The position numbers and the translations under genes are program-made. A stretch of 64,000 bases of DNA from Zingiber officinale (Eukaryota; Streptophyta; Magnoliopsida; Zingiberales; Zingiberaceae), in the NCBI RefSeq assembly GCF_018446385.1, contig NC_055999.1, forward strand, positions 83,494,281-83,558,280, written 5' to 3'. Shown in pieces: positions 21,621-32,700 of this stretch (positions are counted from its first letter, which is position 1; each line of letters starts with the position of its first letter). Below the pieces are notes generated by a model. The model saw only the letters and a program-made list of their open reading frames with translations, was not told the DNA's origin and made no database searches.

Positions 21621-24600
21621 TCATCCAGCCCGATAGGGCTGGAGGTGGTTTGCACTCCACGACCTCTCTAGCCTTCGTCCATCCTCATCTTCCAAGTAAT
21701 AAGCTCTTGATCGGAGTTTCTCGATGACTTTGAACGGTCCCGCCCAAGGAGCCTCCAACTTGCCTACGTCCCGGACCGGCTTGACTTTCTTCCAGACCAA
21801 GTCGCCCACCTAGAATGCTCGAGGAACCACGCGACGGTTGTAGTTCTGCTTCATTCTCTGCTTGTAGGCCATCAGCCGGACAGACGCCTTGGCTCGCTCC
21901 TCGTCGATCAAGTCCAATTCTAGCTGCCTCCGCTCGGCATTATCTTCGTCGTAGCTCTGGATCCGGGCGGACTCTACGCTGACTTCGACTGGGACGACCG
22001 CCTCGCCTCCATACACCAGAAGGAAAGGTGTTACTCCCATTACCTCTTTAGGGGTTGTGCGGATGGCCCATAAGACTCCTGGCAGCTCGTCCACTCAGCT
22101 TCCTCCCATGTGGTCGAGCCGAGCCCGAAGAATTCGGAGTATCTCCCGGTTGGCTACTTCGGCTTGACCATTGCTTTGGGGATACGCCACTGACGTGAAG
22201 TGCTGCTCAATGTCATACCCCTTGCACCATTCCTCGAGCTGATTTCTGACGAACTGTCGCCCGTTGTCCGACACGAGCCGACGCGGAATGCCGAACCGAC
22301 AGATGATGTTTTGCCAGATGAATTTCTTGACCATGTGCTCGGTTATCTTGGCCAATGGCTCAGCCTCCACCCACTTGGAGAAGTAATCTACTGCCACCAA
22401 TAGAAACTTTCATTGCCCGGTCGCCATAGGGAAGGGCCCTACGATGTCCATGCCCCACTGGTCGAATGGGCAAGACACTATGGACACTTTCATTTCTTCC
22501 GCCGGCTTATGCGAGAAACTGTGGTACTTCTGACAGGAAAGACACGTTGCGACGGTCCGAGCGGCGTCCTTGTGTAGCGTTGGCCAGAAGTATCCGGCCA
22601 ATAGGATCTTCCAAGCCAAAGACCGGCCGCCCGGATGACCTCCGTACGATCCTTGATGTACCTCCTGGAGAATGTACTCGGCGTCTTCCGAGCTGACGCA
22701 CTTCAGCAGAGGTCGGGAGAACGCCTTTTTGTAAAGTTGTTGTCCAATGAGCGTGAACCGGCCGACTCTCCTTCTTAGTAACTGAGCTTCATCCCGATCG
22801 GATGGCGTGGCCCCTGAACTTAGAAACTCCATGATGGTCGTTCTCCAATCGCTCTGGAACGTGAGGCCTTCCATCCGATCTACATGTACTATCAAGGATA
22901 CTTGCTCGATTGGTTGCTGGATGACGATCGACGATATTGAGCTTGCTAGCTTGGCTAATTCATCTGTCGCCTGGTTCTCCGCTCGAGGTATCTTCTGGAC
23001 CACTACCTCGGTGAAGTCGGTCTTGAGTTTCTCAAAGGCCTCTGCGTACAATTTGAGTCTTGCGTTGTTTATCTCAAAAACACCCATGAGTTGCTGAGCG
23101 GCAAGCTGGGAATCCGAGTGGATCACGACCCGACTGGCTCCAACATGCCGTGCAGTTTGCAATCCGGCTATGAGGGCTTCGTATTCTGCCTCATTATTGG
23201 TTGCCCGATAATCTAGCCGGGCGGATAAATGCATCCGCTCTCCCTGAGGCGACAGTAGCATGATCCCAATTCTGCTTCCGAGCCGTGTGGACAATCCGTC
23301 CACATATATTTTCCATGTAGCTTCGGGCTCGGGCTTTTGTACTTTGGTCACGAAATCTGCCAAGGACTGCGCTTTGATCGCCGAGCGGGGTTGATATTGG
23401 ATGTCGAATTCGCTAAGCTCCGTTGTCCACTTGATGAGCCGTCCGGATGCTTCAGGGTTCAGGAGTACCCTTGCGAGCGGGCTATTTGCCATCACAACAA
23501 TGGTGTGCGCCAAAAAGTAAGGGCGCAACCTACGAGCGGCGAGTACCAAGGCGAAAGCCAACTTCTCAAAACCGGTGTAGCGAAACTCAGCATCTTTTAA
23601 GATATGGCTTAAAAAGTACACTGACTGTTTCTCCCCGCTCGGCCTTACTAATGCTGAGCCCACAGCATGCTCAGTTGAAGATAAATAAATGCGGAGCGGC
23701 TCACCTTCGGCTGGTTTCGCCAACACGGGTACGGAATTCAGATAAGTCTTCAATTCCTCAAATGCCCGATCGCACTCCTCATCCCATTGGAACTTAGTGG
23801 CTTTACGGAGAATCTTAAAAAATGGCAGGCTCCGGTCGGCGGTCTTAGAAATGAACCTTGACAACGCCGTTATCCGACCGGTGAGTCGCTGTACTTCACG
23901 GAGATTTCTGGGAGGCGGCATGTCCTGCAATGCCTTTATCTTGCTGGGGTTCGCCTCTATACCCCGCTCGGTCACAATGTAGCCCAGGAAGCGCCCGCCT
24001 TTTACCCCGAACAGACACTTCTGAGGGTTAAGTTTGACGTCATACCTTCTCAACGTTTGGAAGGTCTCCTCCATGTTCGCGTAGAGATCGGCTGCCTGGA
24101 AGGACTTGATAAGTATATCGTCCACGTACACTTCCAAGTTGCATCCGATCTGCTCCCTGAAGACCTTGTTCATCAGACGCTAGTGGGTGGCTCCCGCGTT
24201 CTTCAGCCCGAATGACATTACATTGTTGCAGTAGGTGCCGTCCGCCATGATAAAGCTGACATTCTCTTGGTCTTCTTGGGCGAGCGACACTTGATGGTAG
24301 CCTTGGTATGCATCCAGCATGCATACAGCTCGCATCCGGGCGTGGAGTCCACCAGCTGATCGATCCGGGGAAGGGGGTAGAAGTCCTTCGGGCACGCCTT
24401 GTTCATGTCTCGGAAGTCGATGCAGACTCTCCACTTGTTGCATGGCTTGGAAACCAGGACCACATTTGCAAGCCAACTCGGGAATTGTACTTCCCTTATG
24501 TGGCCGGCCTCCGGGAGCTTCTCTACCTCCGCCCGGATGATTACATTTTGCTCCGCGCTGAAGTCCCTCTTCCTTTGCTTCACCGGACGAGCGTCCGGCC

Positions 24601-24940
24601 GGACATGAAGTTCATGTTGCGCTACGCTCGGCGAGACCCCAGGCAGCTCATGGGTTGACCAGGCGAAGACGTCGCAGTTTTGCCGCAAGCATTTGATAAA
24701 CCTCTCCTTCTGCTTCTCCTCCAGATCAGATGCTATGAAGGTGGTGGCCTCCGGTCGGGAAGGGTCAATTTGCACCTCCTCCTTTTCTTCATAAATTAAA
24801 GAAGGTGACTTTTCAGTAATAGCATGTACCTCGACCCGCGGCACTTTCCGAGCGGACTTGGCTTCGGCTCGGACCATCTCCACGTAGCATCTTCGAGCGG
24901 CTAGCTGGTCTCCTCGTACCTTCCCTACTTGATCTTCCAC
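21621..24940 (-). pseudogene. pol: pol of the Tat-type element: RT, RNase H, second RNase H, integrase
   Basis: Read on the minus strand from 24940. RT begins near KWRVCIDFRDMNKACPKDF; the catalytic box YVDDILIKS lies near 24110-24140. RNase H follows (SALVRPSGEKQSVYFLS), then an archaeal-type RNase H (KIYVDGLST...NNEAEYEALIAGL...HSDSQL). Integrase has an HHCC finger (HQGSYGGH...CLSCQ), DIVGPF, VSDNGRQFV and NREILR as the catalytic triad regions. It ends SWSANHLQPYRAG at 21621. Breaks: a one-base frameshift near 24329 and in-frame stops at about 24179, 22407, 22092 and 21808. Each stop is explained by a C-to-T or G-to-A transition. The frame is otherwise continuous. Confidence 0.92.
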
Positions 24941-25746
24941 GGGAATTTGATCTTCTGGCAGAAGGTAGAGACGACCGCCTGGAACTCGTTGAGAGCCGGT
25001 CGCCCCAAGATGACGTTGTAGGCAGAGGGAGCATCAACCACGATGAAGGTGGTGGTCCTCGTCCTTCTGAGCGGCTCCTCGCCCAACGAGATAGCTAGTC
25101 GGACTTGGCCGACCGGCAAGACTTCGTTCCCCGTGAATCCGTAGAGGGGGGTCGTCATCGGTAGTAGTTCAGCTCGGTCAATTTGCAGTTGGTCGAAGGC
25201 CTTTTTGAAGATTATGTTGACCGAGCTGCTTGTGTCAATGAAAATGCGGTGAATAGTATAATTGGCTATTACCGCTCGGATGATCAGGGCGTCATCGTGA
25301 GGGACTTCAACTCCCTGAAGATCCCTGGGCCCGAAGCTGATCTCGGGTCCGCTCGCCCTTTCCTGGCTGCAGCCGACCGCGTGGATCCTCAACTGCCTTG
25401 CGTGTGCCTTTCTGGCTCTATTAGAATCTCCGTCGGTCGGGCCCCCGGCGATGATGTTGATCTCTTCCCGAGATGCGTTGTCCCTATTCTCCTCCTCCCG
25501 AACGGAAGGTCGAGACCGTTCATTTGACGCTCGGTGGTGGGTTCCGTGCTGCTGACGATGATGCTGCTCGGGGGATCTCCGTTCTGTCCTTTGAACGGGG
25601 CTCCGCTGTCGATGTTGCCGGTCTGGTGAAGGCGATCGACGGCGGTAACTCCTCGGCGCAGGATGAACGATGGGGGGGGCAGGCTCCGACAGTCGCGGGT
25701 ATTGTGAGTGGCCGACTGATGGAGTGAACAAAACATCGGGGTCCAT
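24925..25746 (-). pseudogene. Protease region of the Tat-type element
   Basis: The frame contains INIIAGGPTDGDSNRARKAHAR, then the aspartic-protease site FIDTSSSVNIIF, then LGRPALNEFQAVVST. The active-site triad reads D-T-S rather than the usual D-T-G or D-S-G. The frame overlaps the end of the gag frame and is separated from it by a shift at a C8 run (25672-25679). It is separated from RT by another one-base shift near 24940. Confidence 0.85.
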
Positions 25747-26843
25747 ACCTTACCCTTGTGCTTGGGCCGATCAGCCACGACTTGCTGGACGACGTGCGAC
25801 CGAGTATTCTGATGAGGACGGGTGGCTTCGACTCGTGGTCCTCTGGGTGGTTGGTGACTGATGGGCTGCTTCCGCTCGGCGGGAGCTGGATGGTCGCTCT
25901 GGGCTTCTTTTCTTCTCGTCGCTTGAGCTTCCTCCACATTGATGTATTCGTTGGCTTTATGCAACATGTGGTCATAGTCCCGGGGCGGCTTCCGGATGAG
26001 CGATCGGAAGAAGTCACCATCCACGAGTCCTTGCGTGAACGCGTTCATCATTGTCTCCGAGGTGACCGTTGGAATGTCCATGACCACCTGGTTGAAGCGC
26101 TGGATGTACGCTCGGAGCGGCTCCCTCGCGCCTTGCTTGATGGCAAACAGGCTGACGCTTGTCTTCTGGTGGCGCCTGCTGCTTGCAAAATGATGGAGGA
26201 ACGTCGTTCGGAATTCCTTGAAACTTGTGATGGATTTGTCCGACAATCTCCGAAACCATCGATGCGCCGATCCGGAGAGCGTGGTGAGGAACACTCGGCA
26301 CTTCACGCCATCTGTGTATTGATGCAGAGTGGCGGTGCTGTCGAACTTACCCAAGTGGTCGTCTGGGTCGGTTGTCCCGTTGTACTCCCCGATCGCTGGT
26401 GGTGCATAGTACTTCGGCAATGGATCGCGAAGAATGACATCTGAAAACTCCCGGTTGATCCGCTCGGGGGACGAGTCTGATCGGGGCGCCTTTCCTTTTC
26501 TGATGTCCCGGACAGGTGCTTCGTCCGATAAAAACCCTTTGTCTTGATTGGCTTGCGCTATCTCTGAGGGCGTCTGGAACAGAGCCCGATGGAAAGGTAT
26601 CGGGGCGGACGACGCTCCCATCTGTGTGCCGGCCGACCCCTTATTTTGCCCCCATATTGAGAGCTGCTCTTGCCTGTCCTCGGGTGGGGCTCGACCCCCC
26701 GAGGCTGAAGTCGCTTGTTGTGCTGCCCGCTCGGCCTGAGTTTTCTGCTGCTGCTCCACGATTTTTGCTGCACGCACTTGGACGAGTGCTTCGAGCCCTT
26801 CAGGAGAGAGCGTTACCAGAAGTTGACGTCCAGCCTCTTCCAT
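25389..26843 (-). CDS. gag: gag of the Tat-type element
   Basis: Open frame of 484 codons starting MEEAGRQLLVTLSPEG, about 45 bases inside the 5' LTR on the minus strand. The retrotransposon gag domain lies at about residues 150-290 (FLTTLSGSAHRWFRRL, DGDFFRSLIRKPP). A short C-x2-H-x4-H-x4-C zinc finger (CSLHQSATHNTRDC) is at about 370-385. After that finger the frame is shifted relative to protease at a C8 homopolymer, so the last ~100 residues are probably out-of-frame read-through. The product would be the structural capsid protein. Confidence 0.85.
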   Translation of the reverse strand: MEEAGRQLLVTLSPEGLEALVQVRAAKIVEQQQKTQAERAAQQATSASGGRAPPEDRQEQLSIWGQNKGSAGTQMGASSAPIPFHRALFQTPSEIAQANQDKGFLSDEAPVRDIRKGKAPRSDSSPERINREFSDVILRDPLPKYYAPPAIGEYNGTTDPDDHLGKFDSTATLHQYTDGVKCRVFLTTLSGSAHRWFRRLSDKSITSFKEFRTTFLHHFASSRRHQKTSVSLFAIKQGAREPLRAYIQRFNQVVMDIPTVTSETMMNAFTQGLVDGDFFRSLIRKPPRDYDHMLHKANEYINVEEAQATRRKEAQSDHPAPAERKQPISHQPPRGPRVEATRPHQNTRSHVVQQVVADRPKHKGKVWTPMFCSLHQSATHNTRDCRSLPPPSFILRRGVTAVDRLHQTGNIDSGAPFKGQNGDPPSSIIVSSTEPTTERQMNGLDLPFGRRRIGTTHLGKRSTSSPGARPTEILIEPERHTQGS

Positions 26844-26859
26844 CTTCTTGACTTGGATT

Positions 26860-26888
26860 CAGGTGCGTTCCCACAGACGACGCCAATT
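26860..26888 (-). other. Primer-binding region of the Tat-type element
   Basis: On the minus strand, AATTGGCGTCGTCTGTGGGA follows the 5' LTR directly. Plant Tat-type elements commonly begin with a closely similar TTGGCGCCGTCTGTGGG block. The primer tRNA was not assigned. Confidence 0.6.
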
Positions 26889-27708
26889 TGATCCTGTCCG
26901 AGCGCTGAGTCGACGGACGCTGGGGACGTGGCATGCTCCGCTGTCTCCGACTGGTGGTGTAGCCCTCCGACGAACCTGCAAGGAAACCGAGCCGGGAGGG
27001 GTTTCCCGGCGACGGCCCTCTGACGCTCAAGTCAGGCAACGAGAGAGGCAAAGTAACGAGGCTACAGTAGAGATGTGTGCATACCTTCGTCAACGTCTAG
27101 GGTCTTTATATAGGACCTCGGGGGAGCGCGTGCACGTTTCTCGATATGTGCATGCTTCCCCAAACATACCTTAACAAGCCTGTGTCAGAAAAGTACCTCT
27201 GGCGCCATTCCGCAATCGTCCGAGCATATCCCGGATGTGATGGTGGAAGCTTCCACCGTATGATTCTGTGTACGGCTCGGCCGCCAACTCTGCTGCTTGT
27301 CGGCGGTAGATGTCTCGAGGATGATGTTATCCCCTGTCTCTTTTGTCCTCTTGCGTTCCTTGTCTGTTCCGGGGCTGAGCGGATCGGCCGCTCGACAGAC
27401 ATATCACTTCTGCATCGGTCATATGCTCGGATGAGACTGCTCCTACTTGTGTTGCCTTGTGTACCGGCCGAACGGACAGCCCGCTCGACCCTTGAAACTT
27501 TTTTTACCTTGAGCATCGGAAACCCGACCCCTAGTCGGGTTGTCTTTCATTCGGTTCGGAGGATTCACGGCCGATCGGCCCGCGGGGCCCTGTCGGTAGG
27601 CCTGCGTCGTCCGGTCGGCCGGTCTCCGGGTTGATTATCTTAACCTTTGACCTCCACGTGCCGTTGACCCCCCGCCGACGAGGGTCCCCCGTCCTTATCA
27701 CCGGATCA
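26889..27708 (-). mobile_element. 5' LTR (minus orientation) of the Tat-type element
   Basis: TGATCC...GGATCA ends, 820 bp. A TATATAAAG box on the minus strand at 27105-27112 is the likely genomic transcript promoter. Confidence 0.92.
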
Positions 27709-28354
27709 CGAGGTATTTAGGATTTAAGATTTACACTGTGTAGAAATTACCTAGTAGCTGTTACAATATGTAAAAACTACTCAGTAGTTGCTACAACGTA
27801 TAGAAGCTACCGAGTAACTGCTATAACGTGTTTAGTGTAAGTTTAAAATTTAGGATATATGAATACTATTATATTAAAATATTATTTATCAATTTTATTA
27901 AATTATTTAAACTTCATCCAAATAATTTTAAAACAGTTGTGGAAGATATTTTGATATAATAATGTTCAGATATCCTAAATCGTAAATCCTAAATTTTAAA
28001 CTCACGTTAAATACATTGCAACAACTATTTGATAACTTCTATATATTTTAATAACTACTGGATAGCTTCTACGCGGTATAAATCTTAAATCATAAAATCA
28101 TTCTTAATATATTGTAGCAGCTACTGGGTAGCTTTTATAAATTATAGCACCTACCTAGTAACTTCTTCATGTTATAGAAGTTATATGGTAATTGTTACAC
28201 TTTGTAGAAGTTATCCGGTAACTTATAACATAGCACTAGGTTAAGGGGTAATTTTGGAATAAAATTATGGGAGAGGGAAGGACATCATTTGATATTTTTT
28301 TTTGAAAAAAAATAGGTGTCTTTTGATGATTTGTAAAATCTGAGGCGCCTTTCG
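27709..28354. repeat. Rest of the fold-back element (end of left arm, loop, right arm)
   Basis: The left arm continues to about 27885. A loop of about 60 bases follows. The right arm then runs from about 27947 to 28354 and mirrors the left, for example ACTATTATATTAAAATATT against AGATATTTTGATATAATAA. Without the insertion the element is about 0.9 kb with arms of about 0.43 kb. The arms consist of degenerate units like GTAGAAGCTACCGAGTAACTG in alternating orientation. No TSD was confidently found. Confidence 0.72.
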
Positions 28355-28566
28355 ATTTTTTTTGCAAAACAAATTAAAAATTAAAAATTTAAAAATTAAT
28401 ATATATTTAATTTTTTTATATTTTTTAAATGTTCTAACCGGGTCCATGCCCTGCTTGATATGGTTTTCGGGTCAACAGATCAGGCCCGGCCCAGCTTAAT
28501 CGAGCAAAAGTGACTGAAGAACTGAGGTAGCAAATGGCAGAGAGTTCGTTTCGCGGAGATGGTTTG

Positions 28567-28574
28567 CTATAAAT
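28567..28574 (+). promoter_or_regulatory. TATA-like box of the WRC gene
   Basis: CTATAAAT lies about 110 bases before the ATG at 28679, a plausible distance with a short 5' UTR. Confidence 0.4.
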
Positions 28575-28678
28575 GGATGGGTTTAGGGCGACTAGCTGAG
28601 CAGATCGACAAGGAACCCCTATCTTCCTTGCTCAGAGTTGCGATTCGGAGACTTCGAGGGAGAGCGAGATCGACTGCA

Positions 28679-29384
28679 ATGAGGATACGGAAGCAAGCCG
28701 CCAAGATGATGATGGGCACTGGGCTGTCTCCTCCTCCTCCTTCCTCCTTGCTCAAGTTTCCGACATCGCTCGAGGTATTGGATCCCTGTTTATGCTCTGC
28801 GTTCTTTGTTGTCTTGAGAACCTACATATTGATCTGGTATCCGCCTGCATTATCTTTTTTTGCTTCGCAATGTTTGTTGCAATCTGTTGAGCAGCTGATG
28901 GAGTCGAAGCAGGAAGAAGGGAGCGCCGATTACGCGGGGAAGGCGATAGCGATGAAGTATCAGATATGCTTCTTTTTTGACATTGGCTGTCAAAGCCTCC
29001 TTCCTTATTGGCTTTCTATTTTGGTTAGTCTTCTTTTGCTTTGCTGAATGTGGCGCTTCTGTTAGCGATGAGAGGGATCAGGCGGCGAAGAGGGGCTCGA
29101 CCGAGGTGGCGACGACGTGCAGGAGGAGCGACGGGAAGAGGTGGCAATGCAGGAATGCGGCGGTCGACGGTCTTTCTTACTGCGAGCACCACCTCTCTCT
29201 GCTGCGATCGCGCACCTCAGTGTCCTCGTCCAGCCGGAAGATCAAGAAGGCGAAGAAAGAGCACAAGTTCAAGAAGAAGGCAGCAGCGGCCGAGACATGG
29301 AACAGCAGCGGAGCTAAGCGTGGAGAGTGCAACGGCGGTGATGGGAATGAGATCGGCGGGGCTGTTCTCGACGCCATTAACTGA
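28679..29384 (+). CDS. Small WRC-domain protein (growth-regulating-factor-like zinc finger)
   Basis: Three exons, 28679-28774, 28892-28956 and 29066-29384, give 480 bases and 159 residues. The start MRIRK is chosen because it begins a basic N-terminus and lies after the TATA-like box. Exon 3 carries a WRC finger, C72-x9-C82-x10-C93-x2-H96 (CRRSDGKRWQCRN...SYCEHH), the DNA-binding/nuclear motif also found in GRF transcription factors. No QLQ domain is present, so this is not a full GRF. Plants have a family of short WRC-only proteins and it fits there. A Ser- and Lys-rich stretch (about 110-130, KIKKAKKEHKFKKK) looks like a nuclear localisation signal. The first acceptor could alternatively be three bases downstream. 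The function is inferred only. Confidence 0.78.
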
Positions 29385-29777
29385 TCATTTCTTTCTCGAT
29401 TTGAATGCTTTCGTGCTTCCTCTTTTGGCGAGTTTAGTAAGCCCATTGCAAACCGGTGAGATGCGAATGATATGAATAAAAAGCAACTAAAGAATTCCTC
29501 CCTCTCTCTCTCTCTATCGCTCTCGGTTTTAACGTCAGCATCAGCAAAAGAGGAGGTTATTCCTGGGACCACAGCCATTTCGTAAACGTGGCGCACTATT
29601 CGTTCTGGGGAAGCGGGACAAAATGTGCTCCCTGTCCTACCGATACATTTGATCTTGTAGCGTCTTGGGCTGATCTGATCGTGGAGCTGTCGGTCATTGC
29701 CCTTCGTTGTCTTTAGCAAACTACTTGCGGTGCTCAGTGACAGCTAGTCGGGAGTGAGGAGGAGCGGGAGCTTGTGG
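29385..29777 (+). other. Spacer between the WRC gene and the GT34-type gene
   Basis: It holds an AATAAAAAG polyadenylation-like signal near 29474 and a CTCT microsatellite at about 29496-29515. Both neighbours are on the plus strand and the gap is under 400 bases, so it must contain both the WRC 3' end and the next promoter. Confidence 0.5.
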
Positions 29778-32700
29778 ATGGCACCGAAACCGCCGTCGCG
29801 GTGGGCTAAGCACCGATCGCGCACCCGGCCAATGCGGTTCCTCATCCTACTCGGCGCCACCGCTGCGTTCATCCTCGTCCTCCTCTCCCTCCACGCCACC
29901 GCCGCCCTCCTCCGCCTAGCCAATTCCCTCGGCCGCCAGTGCATGTCGCTTCCTCCGGGATTCCCCACTGAAGGCGCGGCGAGCCGGTCCCGACGGATCG
30001 CTATGGTTAGCCTCTCCGACGAGGGCGCAGGCGGACCGCAACGGCGGCGTCAGGCATTCCAAGGGTTGAGGGCGGCGACGCAGGGAAACAAGCAGGCGTA
30101 CGCGACGCAGATGGGGTATCGGTACATTGATGCAGGGGATCTGGTGGATCGTAGTCGTCCGCCGAACTGGAGCAAGATACTGGCAGTACGAGCGCACCTC
30201 CCTCACTACGATTGGGTCTTCTGGAACGACGCTGTGAGTAGCCTCCAGCCACTGTAGCGAATGTTTGCAAAGACATTTCTTGAACTACGCGTTTACTTCG
30301 TTCTTGTTTTTTTTTTTTTTTTTTTTTGCTGTACAGGACACATTGGTGACGAACCCGAATATGTCATTGGTAAGATCTGTTTGAATTTATCTTTGGTACA
30401 AAATTATTATTTCAATATACTTCTATGTAAAATAAATTTGATAGTTATGGGATATATATAGGAGAATGTTCTGCTCGCAGCAATTGGTCACAGAGACTTC
30501 CACTCATCACCGGATTTGGTGGTAACAAAGGACTTCAATGGAGTAAATTCAGGTACTTTTTTTTTTCTTTTTCAAATTTCCTTCCATCTCTCAAGTTTTA
30601 ACTTTGCAAGATTTCCCAATTTAGGTATGGAAGGAACATATATGTATCCTTTGTTTCTGCCGCCACGAATTTAATATTGGAAACTGACCGTTCTTGTATG
30701 TTTTAGATAACCTAAAATGTTTTAGTGTTTGCAGAGGAAATTTACTTTGAAAAATGTTAAGTATCATAAGAGAACATTTTTTTTCATAGTTTGTTACTTG
30801 CTTGGGATAAATCTGTTACAAATATAAATGAAAAAGAGGTGGAAAGGAAGAAGGAGACTTCATTGTCAATGAAACTTTAGTCCCACATTGGAAGTTTCAA
30901 GGCAAGGTTGTTGGTTTATATTGTTTCACAAGCATTATAATTATGAACAAATATATGGGGAGAGATCCTCTTTCATGTGTGTATGTATGGGTGCAAATCC
31001 AAGCTTGCACTGAACTATGTTGGACCGTTGAATAATTTTTTGCTACCGTTTCCCCAAAATCTTCTCACATTTTCGCAGTGGTTTACCCGTGATAACGATC
31101 AGGAATTTTCTCAATTCGCCACGAACAACTTGTGTATGTGATTATGTCGTTGTATCCTGGGAAATGGACGTCCATCTAACCTCGAAACACAACCGAAGAA
31201 GGACAAATCTGTGTTAAGGAAATTGCATCACGTCAACTCTTTTGACAGGAGTACTCAGCTAGGTTGGGCTGGGCTCTTCCCTACTTCGCAGTTGAGATTA
31301 TCAGCTCAGATCACTCAACAGATAAGTTGAAGTTCAATCTTAATTTCAATTCAGCAATTTCCATAATATCTTGTCCAACAAAATCTTCTAAAAGATTGCA
31401 AGGGGGAAGAGGATGTTGCCAGTAGCATCATTATTGGACCTATAAAAGATTCCATAAAACTGTTACGGGAAAAATCAAACCAATTACTTAGTCAGTCCCC
31501 TCAACTATCCATTATTATTCAATATGGAATATGACAAGTGTATTATTTATGTACATTTAAGTCCACAATAATGGAAACTCAACTTATTTAATACTACAAA
31601 ATTTGTGAGGTCCTTGAGGATCATATTAGCAAGATCATGATAATGTGGATCGTTTATTTGAGGGGAATCTACCCAAGAGACCTTTTATTGGAACATTCTT
31701 GAGGTACCATAGAATTCAAAGTTGCTTCTCAATGTTCATGACGTGAAGGTTATAGAAATTCATCACATTAATTGTAATGGTATGTTGTATAACTCTAATG
31801 TTGTTCAGTTTTACTACAAGACTTTTATATTTTTCTGGGATTTAACAGTTATTCCTCCTATCCTAGTGCTAATGTGGTGTTAAGATTGTGGTGTTAAGAT
31901 CTGCAAGTGTGTCAATACATTTTGTCCTTAACATGCCAAACTTTTCAGACATATCAACTACATACTTTCGTTGACAGATATAACTAATATCAACCTTTAT
32001 ACCAAGGAATTAACTGAGTCAACCTAAGCCTTTGTAGTTGGAAAAACGTTGATGTAGTGACAGACTCAATTATATGATCATAATAAAATCATCACCAGTG
32101 ATGATAATATCGTGCATATAAACAATAGGGAAACACTACCTGATAAATGCAATAACATATTAAGTGAGTCATGCCATACTGAGTAGATCGATTTGAACTT
32201 CCAAGCCAATCCCTTAGAGCTTGCTTCAACTTATATAATGGTTTCTTTTCACCTTGAACTCTAGGTCAGCCTCCCTTGAGCAATAAACTCTGAAGGTTAC
32301 TCAGTAATATAAGAACTTTCTCAGTAATATCACCATGAAACATTCTTGATGCTGATTTGATGAAGATGTCAATGAAAAGCCGTTGCCATGGAGAGAAAGA
32401 GACAAACTAAAGTGATCTTAGCCATTTTGGAAAATGTGTTGAGTTAATCTGCACCATAAATATGAGCCCATGCTTTAGCCATTAGGTGTGCTTTCAACTA
32501 GTCTACAGTGCCAATTGGAGAGTAATTGCATTCCCCATAGATTTTCATGGAAGGTAAAGAAAATACTAAAGGACATTTCTAAGAACTAACTATGAAGCTA
32601 AAGATGGAAAAAGGTATAATATTTAGGTGACAATGACACTGGATAAAAAAAATAGAAGTTGATGTAAAGGATAACATTTTTTTAGTACCTTCATTGAAAC

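Larger units (their letters stand above)
16512..27708 (-). mobile_element. Tat-type Ty3/gypsy LTR retrotransposon (11.2 kb, TSD CGAGG)
   Basis: Two 820-bp LTRs flank a minus-strand gag-pol and a plus-strand accessory ORF. TSD CGAGG is at 16507-16511 and 27709-27713. Coding order on the minus strand is gag, protease, RT, RNase H, a second archaeal-type RNase H domain, then integrase. The extra RNase H plus an opposite-strand ORF between pol and the 3' LTR fits the Tat/Retand group. By eye the LTRs differ at roughly 20-25 sites in the first 480 bp, mostly transitions, so the insertion is not recent. The reading frame has three frameshifts and four nonsense codons, so it is non-autonomous now. 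Confidence 0.92.

Noticed and set aside
25758..26444. 228-codon plus-strand frame opposite gag
   Set aside because: A shadow of the conserved minus-strand gag; no domain in this frame and no matching splice or promoter signal.
29754..29777. Upstream extension of the GT34-type frame before the first ATG
   Set aside because: There is no ATG in it; the first in-frame Met at 29778 gives a normal basic N-terminus followed by the anchor.
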